Positions 1-11,504 are shown, counted from the stretch's first letter. The stretch is 64,000 nucleotides of DNA from Limonium bicolor (GCA_023374045.1 CM041777.1:84376300-84440299); one strand, 5' to 3'. Notes: a model not told the origin generated them from the letters alone. Made by a program: numbers and translations.

Positions 1-1754
1 ATCCACGCATGTCAATGTGCTTTTGGTTCCCTTCTTCGGTCTCCCTTTCGTCCCTTAAAGTTCCAAGTTCCAGTCTTCAGTCTCCCTTTCCACGAGGATC
101 GGCGTTAGCCGTGTAAGTAGTGGAATCCTGTCAATATTCTTTCACCAATTCATCTTCGACATTCAAATCACGACACCAATGCCTTCACAACCTTTTTTTC
201 CTTGCCGATTTCCATGTCCCTCTAAACCTATATCATCTTTGCGCCTCAGATTTTGCCAAATCCTTTCATCTTCAATATTCTTCCACCAGTTCATATTCGA
301 CATTCAAATCGCCACACCAGTCGCAACTCTTGAGCGAATGCAGTCTCATAACGGAAAGGCCAAGATTTTAATTACTCTTCATATTCGTCAACTCGTTCAA
401 TTTCTCTTCTCTTATAGTCTGACTTATTTTTTCTCTAATAATACTTCCGGTTTGATTACAAATTTGCGTCAGTGTATATGAACTAAGTTGCAAAAGCAAA
501 TAGTGCTAGTTACTGCATCTTGGTGGTAAAATTCACTGGCAAGTTGCTCACATTTTTAATAGATTTCTAGGCAGCATGTTTGATTATAAATGGACGTACT
601 GCTGTATATGACTAATTTTCACAGCAAATAGTGCTAGTTGTTGCATCTTGGTAAAATTCACCGGCAAGTTGCAGTAGTTAATTAGTTGTCTTGTTTAGTG
701 AACTCTACGTGTTTGTTAAAATGACCAAGTGAAATAGTACTTATTGTTGGATAAATAGAATGTTTAGGTGCTTAAAAAAAACTCATGAGCTGCTTTACTG
801 CACGATGTTTTCCATCTGCCTGCAATCCATTTTCTTTGTTCTCTGTGAAAAAATGCATTTCTCATACCGACAAGAATAATGAGCAGTGCATGTATGTTGT
901 TCATGTTTTTGGTTTCTTCATTTGTTTTGGGTTGCAGCAAACAAGAAGTGTCCAAAAACCATTTGAATTTATAACACTGTCGCTTACTATTACAAAGCAC
1001 CACCGCATGCCTTTGCAAGGAAGAATAATATGAGGTGGTAATCTTTTTCCACATCAGATTGAATTAACCACAAAATTTGAGGTTGGCAATGTTTAAAATG
1101 AGAATTTTACTGAATTTCTAGTGGTCAAATCACATAGTACTTGATGTTGGTAAAAGGGACTATTTTTTCTTTATTCCTCTTACTTCTGCATCCTTTATTT
1201 GCAAAGAACCACCCTGTTTAAAATCTTGAACCATAGTAGACACTTAGTTTTTCTTTTGTAAAAGATGTATAACAACAGATTTGAAGATATAAAATGCTCA
1301 AGTAATGCTCTTCATCTGAAAATATTTTGTTGCACTTGTAAACAGGCTTGAAGATTCAATAGTGCAGATCACCTACCTAACTGAAGTACTAATATCGTCG
1401 GTTGCATAATTTGAGGTAACCCTATGTTTTAACTAATATCATTTAGCCAATTAGGTAACTTTAATCTGATTTTTCACTGTTGTATGTTAAGTATATATAT
1501 TGAACAATTACGGTTGAATTTTGTAGTTTGGTTCTAGATTAGTATTTTGGATAGTTATTTGTCTTCCACAGTGGACCTAGTTTATAAACTCACACTCTTC
1601 TATGTAATTGTTTGGATTAATATATTATTCGTTTATGTTGCTTCATTTTTATTAGAAAATTTTGTTTATTGTTAGACTTACAACATCAAATTTTCTACAT
1701 AACCTTTTTGTTCTTTATTTTTTTTAGCAAATTGTAGCTTTTCCTTTACACAGA

Positions 1755-1955
1755 ATGGCTAAACGTAGACTCAAGGTGATATCTATCAACAATCAAACTC
1801 AACAGCTCACTGAACAAGGACAAATGACTCAATTAGTGGAAACTTTTCATTCAAGTCAATCACAAGCGGCAGAAGATGAATCAGAATTTATGGTTGCACC
1901 TTATGAGGAAACCACCATTGTTGAAGATTCTCAACAAGGTAGGTTTAAGTACTAA
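1755..1955 (+). CDS. Short ORF in CACTA element, first-exon remnant
   Basis: Sixty-six codons starting MAKRRLKVIS, hydrophilic and rich in Q, E and S. No domain is recognisable. A splice donor (CAACAAG|GTAGGT) near 1940 suggests that only about 61 codons are exon. A pyrimidine tract with TTTAG at about 2082 precedes a stretch (2083-2175) that is open in one frame, rich in Q, N and R. The frames do not join cleanly, so this may be a decayed gene. Its place before a CACTA 3' end suggests the start of a transposon-encoded protein, but no transposase motif is visible. A host gene carried by the element is the alternative. Confidence 0.35.
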   Translation: MAKRRLKVISINNQTQQLTEQGQMTQLVETFHSSQSQAAEDESEFMVAPYEETTIVEDSQQGRFKY

Positions 1956-2639
1956 ATAAATTGAAATCTTCTGGTGTCTATAGTAATTACTGTTTGCTGA
2001 TGATTATTAAATTCATGTGAATTGTAGCTAGAAGTGATGAATAGCTGGTCCTTTTGAAGTGATTTTACTGCTACTCCTTTAGGTCCCGAGTGATGTTGGT
2101 AGTGGTACAAATCAATCAAGACGTCAAAACCAACCTTTTATGGGTGAAACACATACGACTAGTATCATTTCTTTTTAATTTGTTATTTAAGTTTATCTTG
2201 GTATGTAATTATTCATTTATCTCCCCTATTTTGTAAGACTGTCGTTTTTCTTGCAGGTGATGAGTGATAAGCAATTTGAATGAAGTGAGTCCAGATGTTA
2301 TTCCAAATTAGGTGTAGTTGAACTAGAAGTTTTTTTTGTAATGAGAGTAGGACAAGTCATTTTAAAGTTTTGACGTTTAGGAACAATGTTGTAATTTTAT
2401 TCAATTTGGATTGAACTGCGATTATGACAGTGATACTTTTGACACTTGAAGAATGATGATATATATTAGTATTAAAGTTGTAGCATTGCAAATTCATCAT
2501 AATAGTCAATGTTATTGTGCTTCAGCATTCTGTTATGAAATATATTTTATAAGCAAATATATGGTGGCAGGTCAACTTATCATATATATGTGTATTATAT
2601 ATAATATTTGAAATGTATAGCAAGCTATGAATTTTATGA

Positions 2640-3058
2640 GGAATTTTTTTTACAGACACACACATGTGTCGGTATATCATAACATGTGTTACTATAAAAG
2701 TGGTAGTAAATGATGATTTGTGATAGTATAAATAGTTTTCTACAAACACATGCGGATGTGTTAGTATAAGTCACACATATACCAACAAATGAGCTTAGTG
2801 TTAGTATAAGTTTCATCTACACCGACACACTTAATAAGTGTTGGTATAAAGCTTTGATCTTTTACCAACACACAATATAAGTGTTGGTATAGGCTCTGAG
2901 CTTTTACCGACACACGTTATAAGTGTTAGTATAGATCTATAGTGTCAGCTGTTATAACCGACACTTTTTTTGTGTGTCGGTAAAGCCAAGTCGGTCTATA
3001 CTAACACATATTGAGTTTTACTTACACTTTTTGTGTGTTAGTAAATGACATTTTTTTT
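2640..3058. repeat. CACTA subterminal repeats
   Basis: About fifteen degenerate copies of a roughly 10 bp motif, TGTGTCGGTA or TGTGTTAGTA, in both orientations and spaced 20-40 bp. They run up to the terminal GTAGTG. In CACTA elements such arrays bind the transposon's own DNA-binding protein. That role is known for the family and is not shown here. Confidence 0.7.
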
Positions 3059-3064
3059 GTAGTG

Positions 3065-3480
3065 CCACTACAAGGCAACTTGCAGATATGATGACGAAAG
3101 TTCTTCCAGGGACTAAGTACAAAGAGTAATACCACACATGGGTATGATCAAACACGACACTTCAAGCCTAGGTAATCTAGCTTACCTGCGGCTTGAGGGG
3201 GTATTGGAATAATGGACTTTGGGTTTCAGCCCATAAGCCTATTACTTAGTCCTATCATTTAGTCCACAAATAGTTTGTTAAGATACTTGTAACTGTCTAT
3301 TTTTATCTTTAACAATTTTGTTTATCATAGCAGTAGACAGATGTGTATATATATATATATTATTAGCATCGATGGATAGGGTTGTACATTAGTAATGAAA
3401 ATTCAGCGCAATTGTCGTATACACAATCTTCATACCAATCACAATCTCTTTACCAACCGTAACTTTCTATTCAATTACAA
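3065..3480 (+). mobile_element. Ty1/copia 3' end: RNase H tail, polypurine tract and LTR
   Basis: Codons from 3076 read QLADMMTKVLPG and stop at 3127-3129. This is the usual copia polyprotein C-terminus. A polypurine tract (GCTTGAGGGGG, 3191-3201) follows, then sequence starting TATTGGAATAATGG at 3202, a mutated TGTTGG LTR start. The LTR probably ends near 3479 (CAATTACA), giving about 280 bp, but that end is uncertain. The upstream coding part is replaced by the CACTA element that inserted here. Confidence 0.65.
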
Positions 3481-3699
3481 ACCTACGAACTACAACCCTA
3501 AATACAAGAAAACCTATTAATGAGGGATGGATTTTCATTTTCCTAACTATTCCGAACCACATTTGAAGAGCAATTTACACGTTACAAAAATGTGTCCGGT
3601 GACGGCAACTATAGTTTTAAAGTGATTGCAGATTAGAGGCATCAATCAAAATATGAATAGAAAGGAATACACGCCTCCATATACGAGGAGCTAACTCTT
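3481..3699. other. Unassigned spacer
   Basis: No ORF, repeat or terminus recognised. Confidence 0.3.
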
Positions 3700-4085
3700 C
3701 CAAAGAGGAAAATTTGGTGGGCTGATAGACTAGGTGGCCTCTCCGAAGTGAAGAAAGAGGCAGACACGGTCTTATGGACAGGGATGGTTAGGTGCCCGCG
3801 AACAAATGGTTTCGCACTACGATTATTTCAGTGGTATGCAGCAGATACAACCTTGTTATAGTATATATTGATGCTGGGACCAGTAGTGGTTTCACATGCC
3901 TACCATTCAAAGATAACAAAGGATGGGGTCGTATGTCCTCGGAGGTACTTTACATGTGGCATGTGGGTAATTATTTTATATGTGTCGATATGACAGATGA
4001 TGCTCCTATACATCCCCTTTATTTGACATGGAAGAGAGTTAAAGATCACTCATTTGAAGGTTGGGATGAGCCATATCTTCAGTGA
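3700..4085 (+). pseudogene. OTU-like cysteine protease fragment of a Mutator-like element
   Basis: An open frame at 3792-4085 has the spaced pattern seen in OTU-type proteases carried by plant Mutator-like elements and annotated among FAR1-related proteins: W, then SRYNLVIVYID, then FTCLPF, then a histidine-containing strand (HVGNYFICVDM), then a proline pair before W and GWDEPYLQ. Upstream at about 3700-3790 the same protein continues in another frame (WWADRLGGLSEVKKEADTV), so one frameshift lies near 3790. The N-terminal catalytic region (aspartate and cysteine) is missing. No terminal inverted repeats or zinc finger were found nearby. Assignment rests on motif spacing only. Confidence 0.5.
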
Positions 4086-4470
4086 ATCGCACTCTCGAGG
4101 GAGAAGTATCCGCCACGTCCACGTAGTGCTATGGTGTGAGTTTTTTTTAAGTTAGTTTTTTAGGAAGAGGATACATACAAGCCACCTATGTATTCAATTA
4201 TAATTTTCAACTAGACCACCCTTTGATCCAACTGGCATAAGATTATAATGGATTAGTTTTCTTATTTCATTGAAGATTAGGAATAGATGAGATTTCTATA
4301 GGACCTATTTACTAACGGTATTAATCAAAACTTTAGTTACTTTAGCAGCTTGGCCAGTTACTCGACATTCTCGACTATTCAATTTCTTCATGTTACTAAT
4401 GTACATCAGTCAACTAACATTATTTTCTTCACGCAACCTTTTACTTTTTCTTTCTAATGTGGGAATTAGA

Positions 4471-4553
4471 ATTAATTCCCGTTTATGTACTTTTATCCTA
4501 AAATACCCTTAAGGTTATTAATTAATTCCCGTTTATGTACTTTTATCCTAAAC
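4471..4553. repeat. Direct duplication of about 32 bp
   Basis: ATTAATTCCCGTTTATGTAC and the following TTTTATCCTAAA occur twice, at about 4471-4502 and 4522-4553. Confidence 0.8.
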
Positions 4554-4789
4554 ACATTTATATAACTAAAAAATATATGAATTATTGGTTGGTTTTAAGT
4601 GCCATGGTGGGTACTAACTAACAAACCCACCAAATCCGTAAGGAATTTGTAAAAATGGAGTGTTCCCAACCTTCAAAAAATGGGTATTTTACCCCTAGGA
4701 ATACAGTTTCGGACATCCGGAACCATATTCCGGACGCCAAGAACAAATAGGGTCCAAGGGCAAAACCAGTTGGGCCCCCGGAAGCCGTA
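4554..4789. other. Unassigned spacer with inverted CCGGA motif
   Basis: Noncoding. Around 4708-4742 there is an imperfect inverted motif (GACATCCGGAACC / ATTCCGGACGCC). Confidence 0.3.
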
Positions 4790-5970
4790 GAATATTTAAT
4801 AGACGAAAATAGTAAAGAGAATGATAATTCAATTTTTCATAATCTTAATTTATATAAATTTTTTTTATAATAATATTTTATAGTTATTAAAATTATTAGA
4901 GTAAAAATATTTAAAAATTGGATTATCATTTTTATTTAACTTTTGGTACTTTTAATTTTTTATATTTTTAGTAATTTTATAATTATATATTTGATATTTT
5001 TAATTTTACAAAATTTAAACCTACATATTAACAAACCTATGAATTTTAATTTTTTAAAATATATTTTAATAAATATTGTGGTATCTTGTGAATTTAAAAA
5101 TATTTATGTGGTACATACTGTGAACTATGTTTATTAACAAGTAAGGGTATTTTGATCTTAAAAAGTTCTAGGTTAGTAATCTGTGGTATCTGGTGAATTA
5201 AAATTATTTTTTGTGGTATCTGGAAAACTTTTTTAAAAGTTGTGGTCTTTTGTGAATTAACAAACTTTTTAGTGGTATCCTGTGAATTTTCCCCAAATTT
5301 AATTCATCAAATACCGCAAATTACTAACTCATAATTTTTTGAGACCAAAATACTCTTACTTGTTAACAAATATAGTTCACGGTATACCACATAGATATTA
5401 TTAATTCACAAGATACCACAAAAAAATAAAATATATATTAAACATAAAAGATAATAAAAATTAAGTTTTTTATATTGTTGGTTAAAATTTTATAAAATAA
5501 AAAAACATATATAATTAAAAAATTTCAAAAAATACTATATATCATCTAGAAGCTAAAAAAATAATTAAAAATAAAAATAGTTAAGAGAATGATAATTCAA
5601 GTTTTTTATAATATTTTTACTCTTATTTTTTTAGTAATGTAAAATAGTACTACAAAAACTTTAAATTTATATATAAGTAAATTATAAAAAAAGTAAATTA
5701 TGATTCTCTTTACCGTTTTTGTCTATTTTTAATCAAATTTGTGGTGTCTATAATATATTATACTTTTTATAATTCTTTAGAGATTATGTTATTATACAGT
5801 GAAATATGTTTTTTAACAAGTATCAGTATTTTGATCTTTACAAGTTTTGGGTTACTAATTTGTGGAATCTTGTGAATTAAAATTATTTTTTGTGGTATCT
5901 GAAATTTTTTTAAAAACTCTGATATTTTGTGAATTAACATACTTTTTAGTATATCCCGTGAATTTTCCTT
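4790..5970. repeat. AT-rich foldback repeat cluster
   Basis: Units containing GTGGTATCTTGTGAATT, a GTGAACTATGTTTATTAACAAG block and a terminal GTGAATTTTCCCC occur forward (5078-5294), inverted (about 5290-5430) and forward again (5770-5970). The outer segment AAAGAGAATGATAATTC is at about 4812, repeated directly near 5583, and inverted near 5700. The stretch can therefore fold into long hairpins. No coding capacity. It is probably one or more foldback MITEs inserted into each other. Confidence 0.6.
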
Positions 5971-6072
5971 TTTTTTTTAAAAACCACCTCACTTAATATA
6001 GTGGATCCAAACTCACGCTAACATTTTTCTTTCGCCTTCGATCTTTCCCCTTCACTCTTTCAATTCTTAATT

Positions 6073-6475
6073 AGGGAAAATTCACGATATAACCCCTGTT
6101 TTCTTTGTAATTCACAATATTACCCCTGTGATTTTCGTAATTCAACTTTAAACATGCTTAAATGTTTCCAAAATGATGAAATTTTACATGGACGATGCTA
6201 AGTGTTGTATTTTGGTCCAATATCAAATTTGAAACTTTTTAAGCTCACATGTGACCTGTGGGACCCAATGAATATGTGATGTTCATGGGTCCCAGGTCAT
6301 ATGTGAGTTTAAAAAACTTCAAATTTGATATTGGACCAAAATATAACACTTTAGCATCTCCATGAAAGTTTCATCAATTTTGGACAACACTTAAGCAGTT
6401 TAAAGTTAATTACTAAAATCACAGGGGTTATTGTTAATTACGAAAGAAAACATGGGGTATCTCGTGAATTTTCCC
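6073..6475. mobile_element. Foldback MITE, copy 1 (403 bp)
   Basis: The two halves are inverted copies along their whole length. It opens AGGGAAAATTCACGATAT and closes CTCGTGAATTTTCCCT. The centre, near 6270, is an inverted GGGACCCAAT / ATGGGTCCCA. A second copy of the same family sits at 17994-18392. A long hairpin with no ORF fits a non-autonomous foldback DNA transposon. The superfamily is not assigned because no clear TSD was found. Confidence 0.75.
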
Positions 6476-6633
6476 TTCTACTTTTTCTCGCTCCTTTCTC
6501 AGCACCTAAACTCCTGTTCTTTTTTTTTCTTTTCTCTCGTACATAGCTATTTCCCTTCTTTTTCTCTACAACGAAAATTATCTCCCTCAACTCTTCTCTG
6601 CTCAGTGTTAGGTATATTAGGCCCAGGAATATC

Positions 6634-6896
6634 AGGCTTTGCTAACTACCAATACATGGACATTGGTTCCTAAACCTGAAGGTGCAAATGTATTAGGTGT
6701 GAAATGGATCTTGAAGACTAAACGTTTGGCTGATGGCAATATTAAGAGAAGAAAGGCAAGGTTGGTTGCCCAAGGTTTCAATCAGTCAGAGGGGCTGGAT
6801 TACTATGAAACCTATAGCCCTGTCATCAAAGTGACTACAATCAGGGTTGTTTTGGCACTAGCTGAGCTGTTTCTCGTCCAGATTCCCATTTAGAAA
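6634..6896 (+). pseudogene. Ty1/copia reverse transcriptase N-terminal fragment
   Basis: Open frame of about 87 codons with copia RVT_2 hallmarks: [18 protein letters not shown], then [11 protein letters not shown], then [16 protein letters not shown] and VVLALA. It stops after [12 protein letters not shown], where the match to copia is lost, so it is truncated well before the catalytic YVDD. No LTRs flank it. The stretch before it (6480-6630) is pyrimidine-rich and noncoding. Confidence 0.8.
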
Positions 6897-7545
6897 AGCA
6901 TTTTGAATGTCTAGCTGCATGATTGGCCATACAGTTATGTACCGTACTGAACACTGAGAACATACGTCTCATATCAATACAATACATGAAATACATTGTT
7001 TATAGCACACAATTAACTCCCCGTTTTTTTAATCGGTTTAGGATGGATGTGGGGAAGACAAGTAGAAAGGCCACACCTTCTACTACTATATCATCTTCTT
7101 CCTCCTGACTTTGTCTTTTTTTAATGAATCACCCACAATTCTTTCTTGTTCCTCTTGCTGCTCCTACTCCCCTCAACTCCATTATACTCTTTTACTTCTA
7201 AATCCCTCTCGATTGTCTATTTCTTTATTTTCTTATATTTTTTCTTTCACAACACTCAGCCCTCCCTCCGCCAACTCTCTTCTTTTTTTTCTTTTTCTCT
7301 TTTTCTGTTTTATTCTTCCCTGCTCATCTATCTACATCCTGTTAGCTTTCTTCTTGTAACTAAGAGAGAATGCAGTAACGAGTTTGGGAGATGGTGGCAA
7401 CGTCTGTACCAAAGACAAACAAATTTAAATAGCTTTGAAGCTACAACGAGAGGGGAATAAGAAAACAAGGCTGCTTTTATAGAATGAGATTCTAACTGCT
7501 TCTTGCCATGAAGGTTTGTTGGAGTTTTAAAGGTTATGGCTAGAT
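6897..7545. other. Noncoding, pyrimidine-rich stretch
   Basis: From about 7110 to 7335 the plus strand is almost all C and T, which leaves long but meaningless open frames. No gene signal seen. Confidence 0.4.
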
Positions 7546-7549
7546 TTTA

Positions 7550-7780
7550 CAACTCACCGGTTGTGATAGATTGTGCTAGCTCTGATGTCAAATGTTGAAC
7601 TTATTTGCTCAGGATAGAAGAGATATGTTGGATTGTTGAAGGGATGATTTTATTCATCTCTGTTACATCCTATTTATAGTAAACTAAGCACACAAATGTA
7701 ACTACTATGCTCACATATTTATCTTATCTTTCTCATTTATTCAAATAAGGTAGGATGGACGGTTCCTCCCTTCTACCTAC
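7550..7780 (-). mobile_element. Possible antisense LTR edge
   Basis: GCTCTGATGTCAAATGTTGAA (about 7579-7599) resembles, on the minus strand, a decayed initiator-methionine primer site (TGGTATCAGAGC) next to an LTR end. The following sequence has the TTACATCCTATTTATAG pattern often seen in copia LTRs. No second LTR found. Weak call. Confidence 0.3.
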
Positions 7781-7782
7781 TA

Positions 7783-8520
7783 CTTCTATATGGGAGTTGA
7801 TGTTGAATGTTTAACTGTATGTAAAGTACATTGTAGTAAGCATCCAGCCACAACACCTGATCAATGGGATTGCCATCTTAATCCTCGCATAATAATAAGG
7901 CAGACTTCAAAAAATAACTTAATGCTAAATGCAGCGGTGGGAGTCTATCATTTTGTTTTTGAAAAGTACTGATTACTTGGATGATAACATATCTCTTGTT
8001 TTTTCCCCGACTCAGAATCTACAGATGATGGCACTGACTCTTCATCGGCAGACAACAACAAACTTGCACTTTCAGAAATGATGAAATTGACTAGTTTAAA
8101 CACCACCTCTTACCCTCAAGTTCCATGAACAATGAAGTTGCTTTCCTAAAGGACACTAGGAGAGTGGAGTGCACTGTTACTTTAGATAGAAACACATGGA
8201 TTACCTCGGAACCTCCTTTATCTCAGTACAGTTAGACGATAAGGGGATGCAAATTTGGGAGAAGTATGATCAGGAAGGTGCAGCCTTATGGTTTTGTTTC
8301 CCGTACTTTCACAATTACAGTTGAATTTAATTTTCCAAGTCATTCAAGCATCGTTTGTACTGCCTTATCTTGGTTGACTCGATTGCTTGAAGATTGAGGA
8401 TTTGATGTCGCGGGAGTGGAATTTGTAGCAGTTCATCATCCTGTCATTGTTTCCGCCCCTGGAGATGAGAGTTAGGATATTATTGTTGTCTTTGTTTTTG
8501 CTGTCATTTGGGCTTCATAT
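7783..8520 (+). pseudogene. Unrecognised coding-like remnants
   Basis: Several short stretches are open and have balanced composition: 7790-7972 (contains CLTVCKVHCSKHPATTPDQW), about 8017-8127 (serine- and aspartate-rich), and about 8131-8400 in broken frames. None matches a family I know. They could be decayed exons of a host gene or a transposon-captured fragment. No consistent splice sites join them. Confidence 0.25.
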
Positions 8521-8716
8521 GCAGTATAGTGTCACTTTATTGTCTTTATTTGTTTAAGGAAAGCCTATTTGATATATATATCTTAAGTTAAACCTGTAGT
8601 TATTTATATAGGGGGGAAGGAAGGAATGAATGATAACATTTGAACCTTAGAGGAACAAAGAGAATTAAGTGGCTAGTTCAAAAGGTAGCAATATCTAGAA
8701 GTCAAACCTTTTAACT

Positions 8717-9238
8717 TAGAGGTGATCATTCGAACGGGCGGGCCGGGTCAAAGGAAAATTTTAGGTCCGTCGGGTCTATTTTTAAAAACCAAACCCGGTT
8801 TTTTACATGTTCGGGTCAGACTAGCCCGATCTTTTCCAGGCTTTGCCGTAGCCCGGCTCGCTCGGCCCGGTTTTTAAAATTTTTATATAAATTAATAAAA
8901 AATAAATTAAAATTAATATATTTTAATATATATATTTATATATTATATATAACTTATTTAAAATTTATATATTATATATAATTTTTGTATATATTATATA
9001 AAAATTAAATATGTATATATTATATTTTTAAAAAATAATAATAAATAATATAAAATCGGGTCGAGCCGGGCTTATCCATGGGCTCAAAGAATGTACCGCG
9101 GCCCGGCCCGGTTTTTTATTTGAGCCTGATTTTATGTCCAGGCCCGCCCGGAAGCCCAATCGGGCTCGGGCCCATCGAGCTTTTTTACGGACTGGGTCGG
9201 GCCAGGCTGCCGGGCCGGACACATTTTGATCAGCTCTA
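8717..9238. mobile_element. hAT-type MITE with GGCCGGG ends (522 bp)
   Basis: Terminal inverted repeats TAGAGGTGATCA and TGATCAGCTCTA (one mismatch), flanked by CTTTTAACT at 8708-8716 and again at 9239-9247. An 8 bp TSD (here 8-9) and TAG-starting ends are typical of hAT elements. The outer 150 bp on each side are GC-rich with inverted GGGCCGGGC runs. The core (8880-9050) is almost pure A and T. No ORF. Confidence 0.88.
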
Positions 9239-9247
9239 CTTTTAACT

Positions 9248-9552
9248 CAGCTGTTAGCACTATTCAGAGAGATGTTTACTCGTTTGACAAGGGCTCAAGG
9301 CACATTGCTCACATCCATGACGTAGATCTTTATTCTACATAGAATAACCACCATAATCAACGGTGGCCACCATTATACTTTCTTTGTATTATACAAGATT
9401 TGAACAAGAAGAGAAGTGAATTGAATAGAGAATATATAAACCCACTCCGATACATATTCAGCTGCCATCTTACCCAATTTAGGCTTTAGATATATACATT
9501 TCCTGCACCAAGCCGCCATCCTACCCAACACATAATAAAGTTAATCCATATG
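9248..9552. other. Unassigned spacer
   Basis: No gene or repeat recognised between the two hAT-type MITEs. Confidence 0.3.
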
Positions 9553-9560
9553 GTTTAATC

Positions 9561-10494
9561 TAGGGATGGCAATGGGTCCGCGGGTACCCATTTCACCCGG
9601 TCACCCGACCCGTTAAACCGGGTGAAAAACCCGCATAAAACGGTGAAAAACGGGTGACGGGTGGAACGGGTACGGATGCGGGTCGGGTGACGGGTGAACA
9701 TTTTTCACCCATCATATATATATATATATATAATATAAATTGTTACTTATTATTCATTCTCCTTCACTCATGATTTTTGTAACCCTAACTAGTGAACAAG
9801 AAACATTCATGCTCTGGGTGACTGCGCCATTCTTTATTCTCACCACTCTCGGTAATTTTACAGTCCTAGCATACTTGCTCTACGCAGTTTCTAATTATCT
9901 TCACTGAAGGTAATTGCAACCCTAACTGGCAAACATGGAACAAAGATGCTCTGTGTCTCTATTTTCTTTCTTCACCTCGGTAATTTTGAAACCCTAACTG
10001 AAAAACAAATAACTTACATGCTCTACGAAGTTTTCATTCTCTTCACTGAAGGTAATTTCGCAATCCTAACAGGCGAACATTGATCATACATGCTCTGCGC
10101 CTCTATTTTCTCTCTTCACTCATGGTAATTTTGCAACCATAATTGGCGAACATGAAACGTACATGCTCTGTGCAATATTTCATTATTTTCTCTGAAGTAA
10201 ATTTTGCAATCCTAACCGGCGAACATAGAACATACATGCTTTGTGTCTCTATTTTCTCTCCACTCACAGTAATTTGCAAACCTTAGTGGCAAACAAGGAA
10301 AAATAAAAACAAACGGGTAAATGGGTAAACGGGTTCACCCGCTTCACCCACGGGTAACGGGTGAAACGGGTGATGGGTGATATATAGCGGGTGACGGGTC
10401 GGGTACGGGTGGAGCGGATGAAGTCGGGTGATGGGTGCGGGTGATGGTCCACCCGACCCAAACCCGACCCAAACCCGACCCATTGCCATCCCTA
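9561..10494. mobile_element. hAT-type MITE, TAGGGATGGCAATGGG family (934 bp)
   Basis: Ends TAGGGATGGCAATGGGT and ACCCATTGCCATCCCTA are perfect inverted repeats. GTTTAATC flanks both sides exactly (9553-9560 and 10495-10502), the 8 bp TSD of hAT transposons. Subterminal zones are runs of ACCCG and CGGGT. The interior is a tandem array. No transposase, so it depends on a partner. Confidence 0.92.
9755..10300. repeat. Tandem array of about 70 bp units inside the hAT-type MITE
   Basis: Roughly eight degenerate units share TTCACT..GGTAATTTTGCAA, CCTAAC, GGCGAACAT and ACATGCTCTG. Alternate units match each other better (CTCTATTTTCTC versus AAGTTTTCATTC endings), which suggests doubling of a two-unit block. 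Confidence 0.75.
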
Positions 10495-10502
10495 GTTTAA
10501 TC

Positions 10503-10799
10503 TCCACCTCCATCAACCTATAACACAAAAGAAAAACGATTGACACATGAGATAAAGATACATTACACACCAGTCAATGAGAATAGGTTGCGACTACTTG
10601 GTTTAATTTATCAGCGACGTCGGAAGTGATGGAGATGGAGTCAATCAAAGAGAGGGATGAGCTTGACCAGATTCTAGAAGAAGACATCGAGAGATAGGTT
10701 AGAGTTCTCAAATGAAGTGATTTTAGCCCCGACTTCAATCTGGTGGGCAAGAATGATGACCGTGGGCGAAGAGAAGAAGATAGGTTAGAGTATAGTAGT
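10503..10799. other. Unassigned spacer
   Basis: No gene or repeat recognised. Confidence 0.3.
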
Positions 10800-11082
10800 T
10801 TATTGCATAATAAGAGTGGGTATTAGTGCGAAATACACTTTAGCACCAATTGAGCACATCCAATAGGGTATAAAATATGTTGCTTCTATTTGATGACATC
10901 AATTACTGCAAGTCTAAAAGATGCACTAACTTATTATCTCTATTAGAGTGAATTTTTCTTTTGCATCTATTGATCAATGTTGAAATAAAAATATATTTTG
11001 CGCTAATGGGGAGATTGTACGAAGATGCAGTATTTGAAAAAACCAAGTGCGAGAGAAAGGTTTCACGGTTTGACCATTAGAC
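10800..11082 (+). mobile_element. CACTA remnant, left piece
   Basis: Scattered TTAGTGC and TGCACTAA motifs in both orientations match those at 15103-15556, which end at a CACTA terminus. The two pieces are separated by an LTR element with TSD TAGAC (11078-11082), so they were once continuous. The 5' terminus was not found. Confidence 0.5.
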
Positions 11083-11491
11083 TGATAAGTCATAGTAGTT
11101 AGGGTAGTTTAGGAAGTTCAAGGGGTTTTTACTATTAGTATTTATTGCATTTAGTATTTATTGTAAGTTTGAATAGCTTTTATTATTAGTTTTAATAGGA
11201 TTAGGATCTTAGCATTTATTATTAGTTTGAATAGGATTAGGATCTTAGTATTTATTAGGATAGATATTATCGTTAGTATTTATTGTAAGTTTGAATACCA
11301 TTTATTGATAGTTTGAATAGGATTAGGATTTTTAGCTAGTATGTTAGTATAAATAAGGGTTGGAGGTTGTAAGCAAAGGAATTGATGACTTGAATGTATT
11401 TTGGCCTCTTTAAGAGGATGTTGGTCACTTCAGAGGAGTTACTTGGCCACTTTGGTGGAGTTACTTAGTAATATAGGGCTTGATTCTATCA
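11083..11491 (+). repeat. 5' LTR (409 bp)
   Basis: Starts TGATAAGTC, ends TTCTATCA. Internal near-duplications of TTATTGTAAGTTTGAATAG and TAGGATTAGGATCTTAG. Confidence 0.85.
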
Positions 11492-11493
11492 AT

Positions 11494-11504
11494 TGGTATC
11501 AGAG
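11494..11504 (+). other. Primer binding site
   Basis: TGGTATCAGAG, complementary to the 3' end of initiator methionine tRNA, two bases after the LTR. Confidence 0.8.

Larger units (their letters stand above)
1..3064 (+). mobile_element. CACTA (En/Spm) element, 3' part, deletion derivative
   Basis: The right end reads TTTTTTTTGTAGTG (to 3064), the reverse complement of the CACTACAAAA terminus of CACTA transposons. It is preceded by dense subterminal repeats. The left end lies outside the window. Inside, a short ORF with a nearby splice donor is all that remains of coding capacity, so this is a non-autonomous derivative. Upstream noncoding sequence carries two direct duplications: about 132-190 repeated at 271-330 (CGACATTCAAATC core), and about 494-545 repeated at 622-675 (GCAAATAGTGCTAGTT core). 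The element ends inside copia coding sequence, so it inserted into that copia. The TSD cannot be checked without the left end. How far left the element truly extends is inference. Confidence 0.65.

Noticed and set aside
7111..7460. Hydrophobic leucine/serine/phenylalanine frames
   Set aside because: Pyrimidine-rich DNA gives such frames by chance; no start context or homology.
10264..10570. Minus-strand frames with HPF/HPYPT repeats
   Set aside because: Translation of ACCCG/CGGGT runs in the hAT-type MITE arm.
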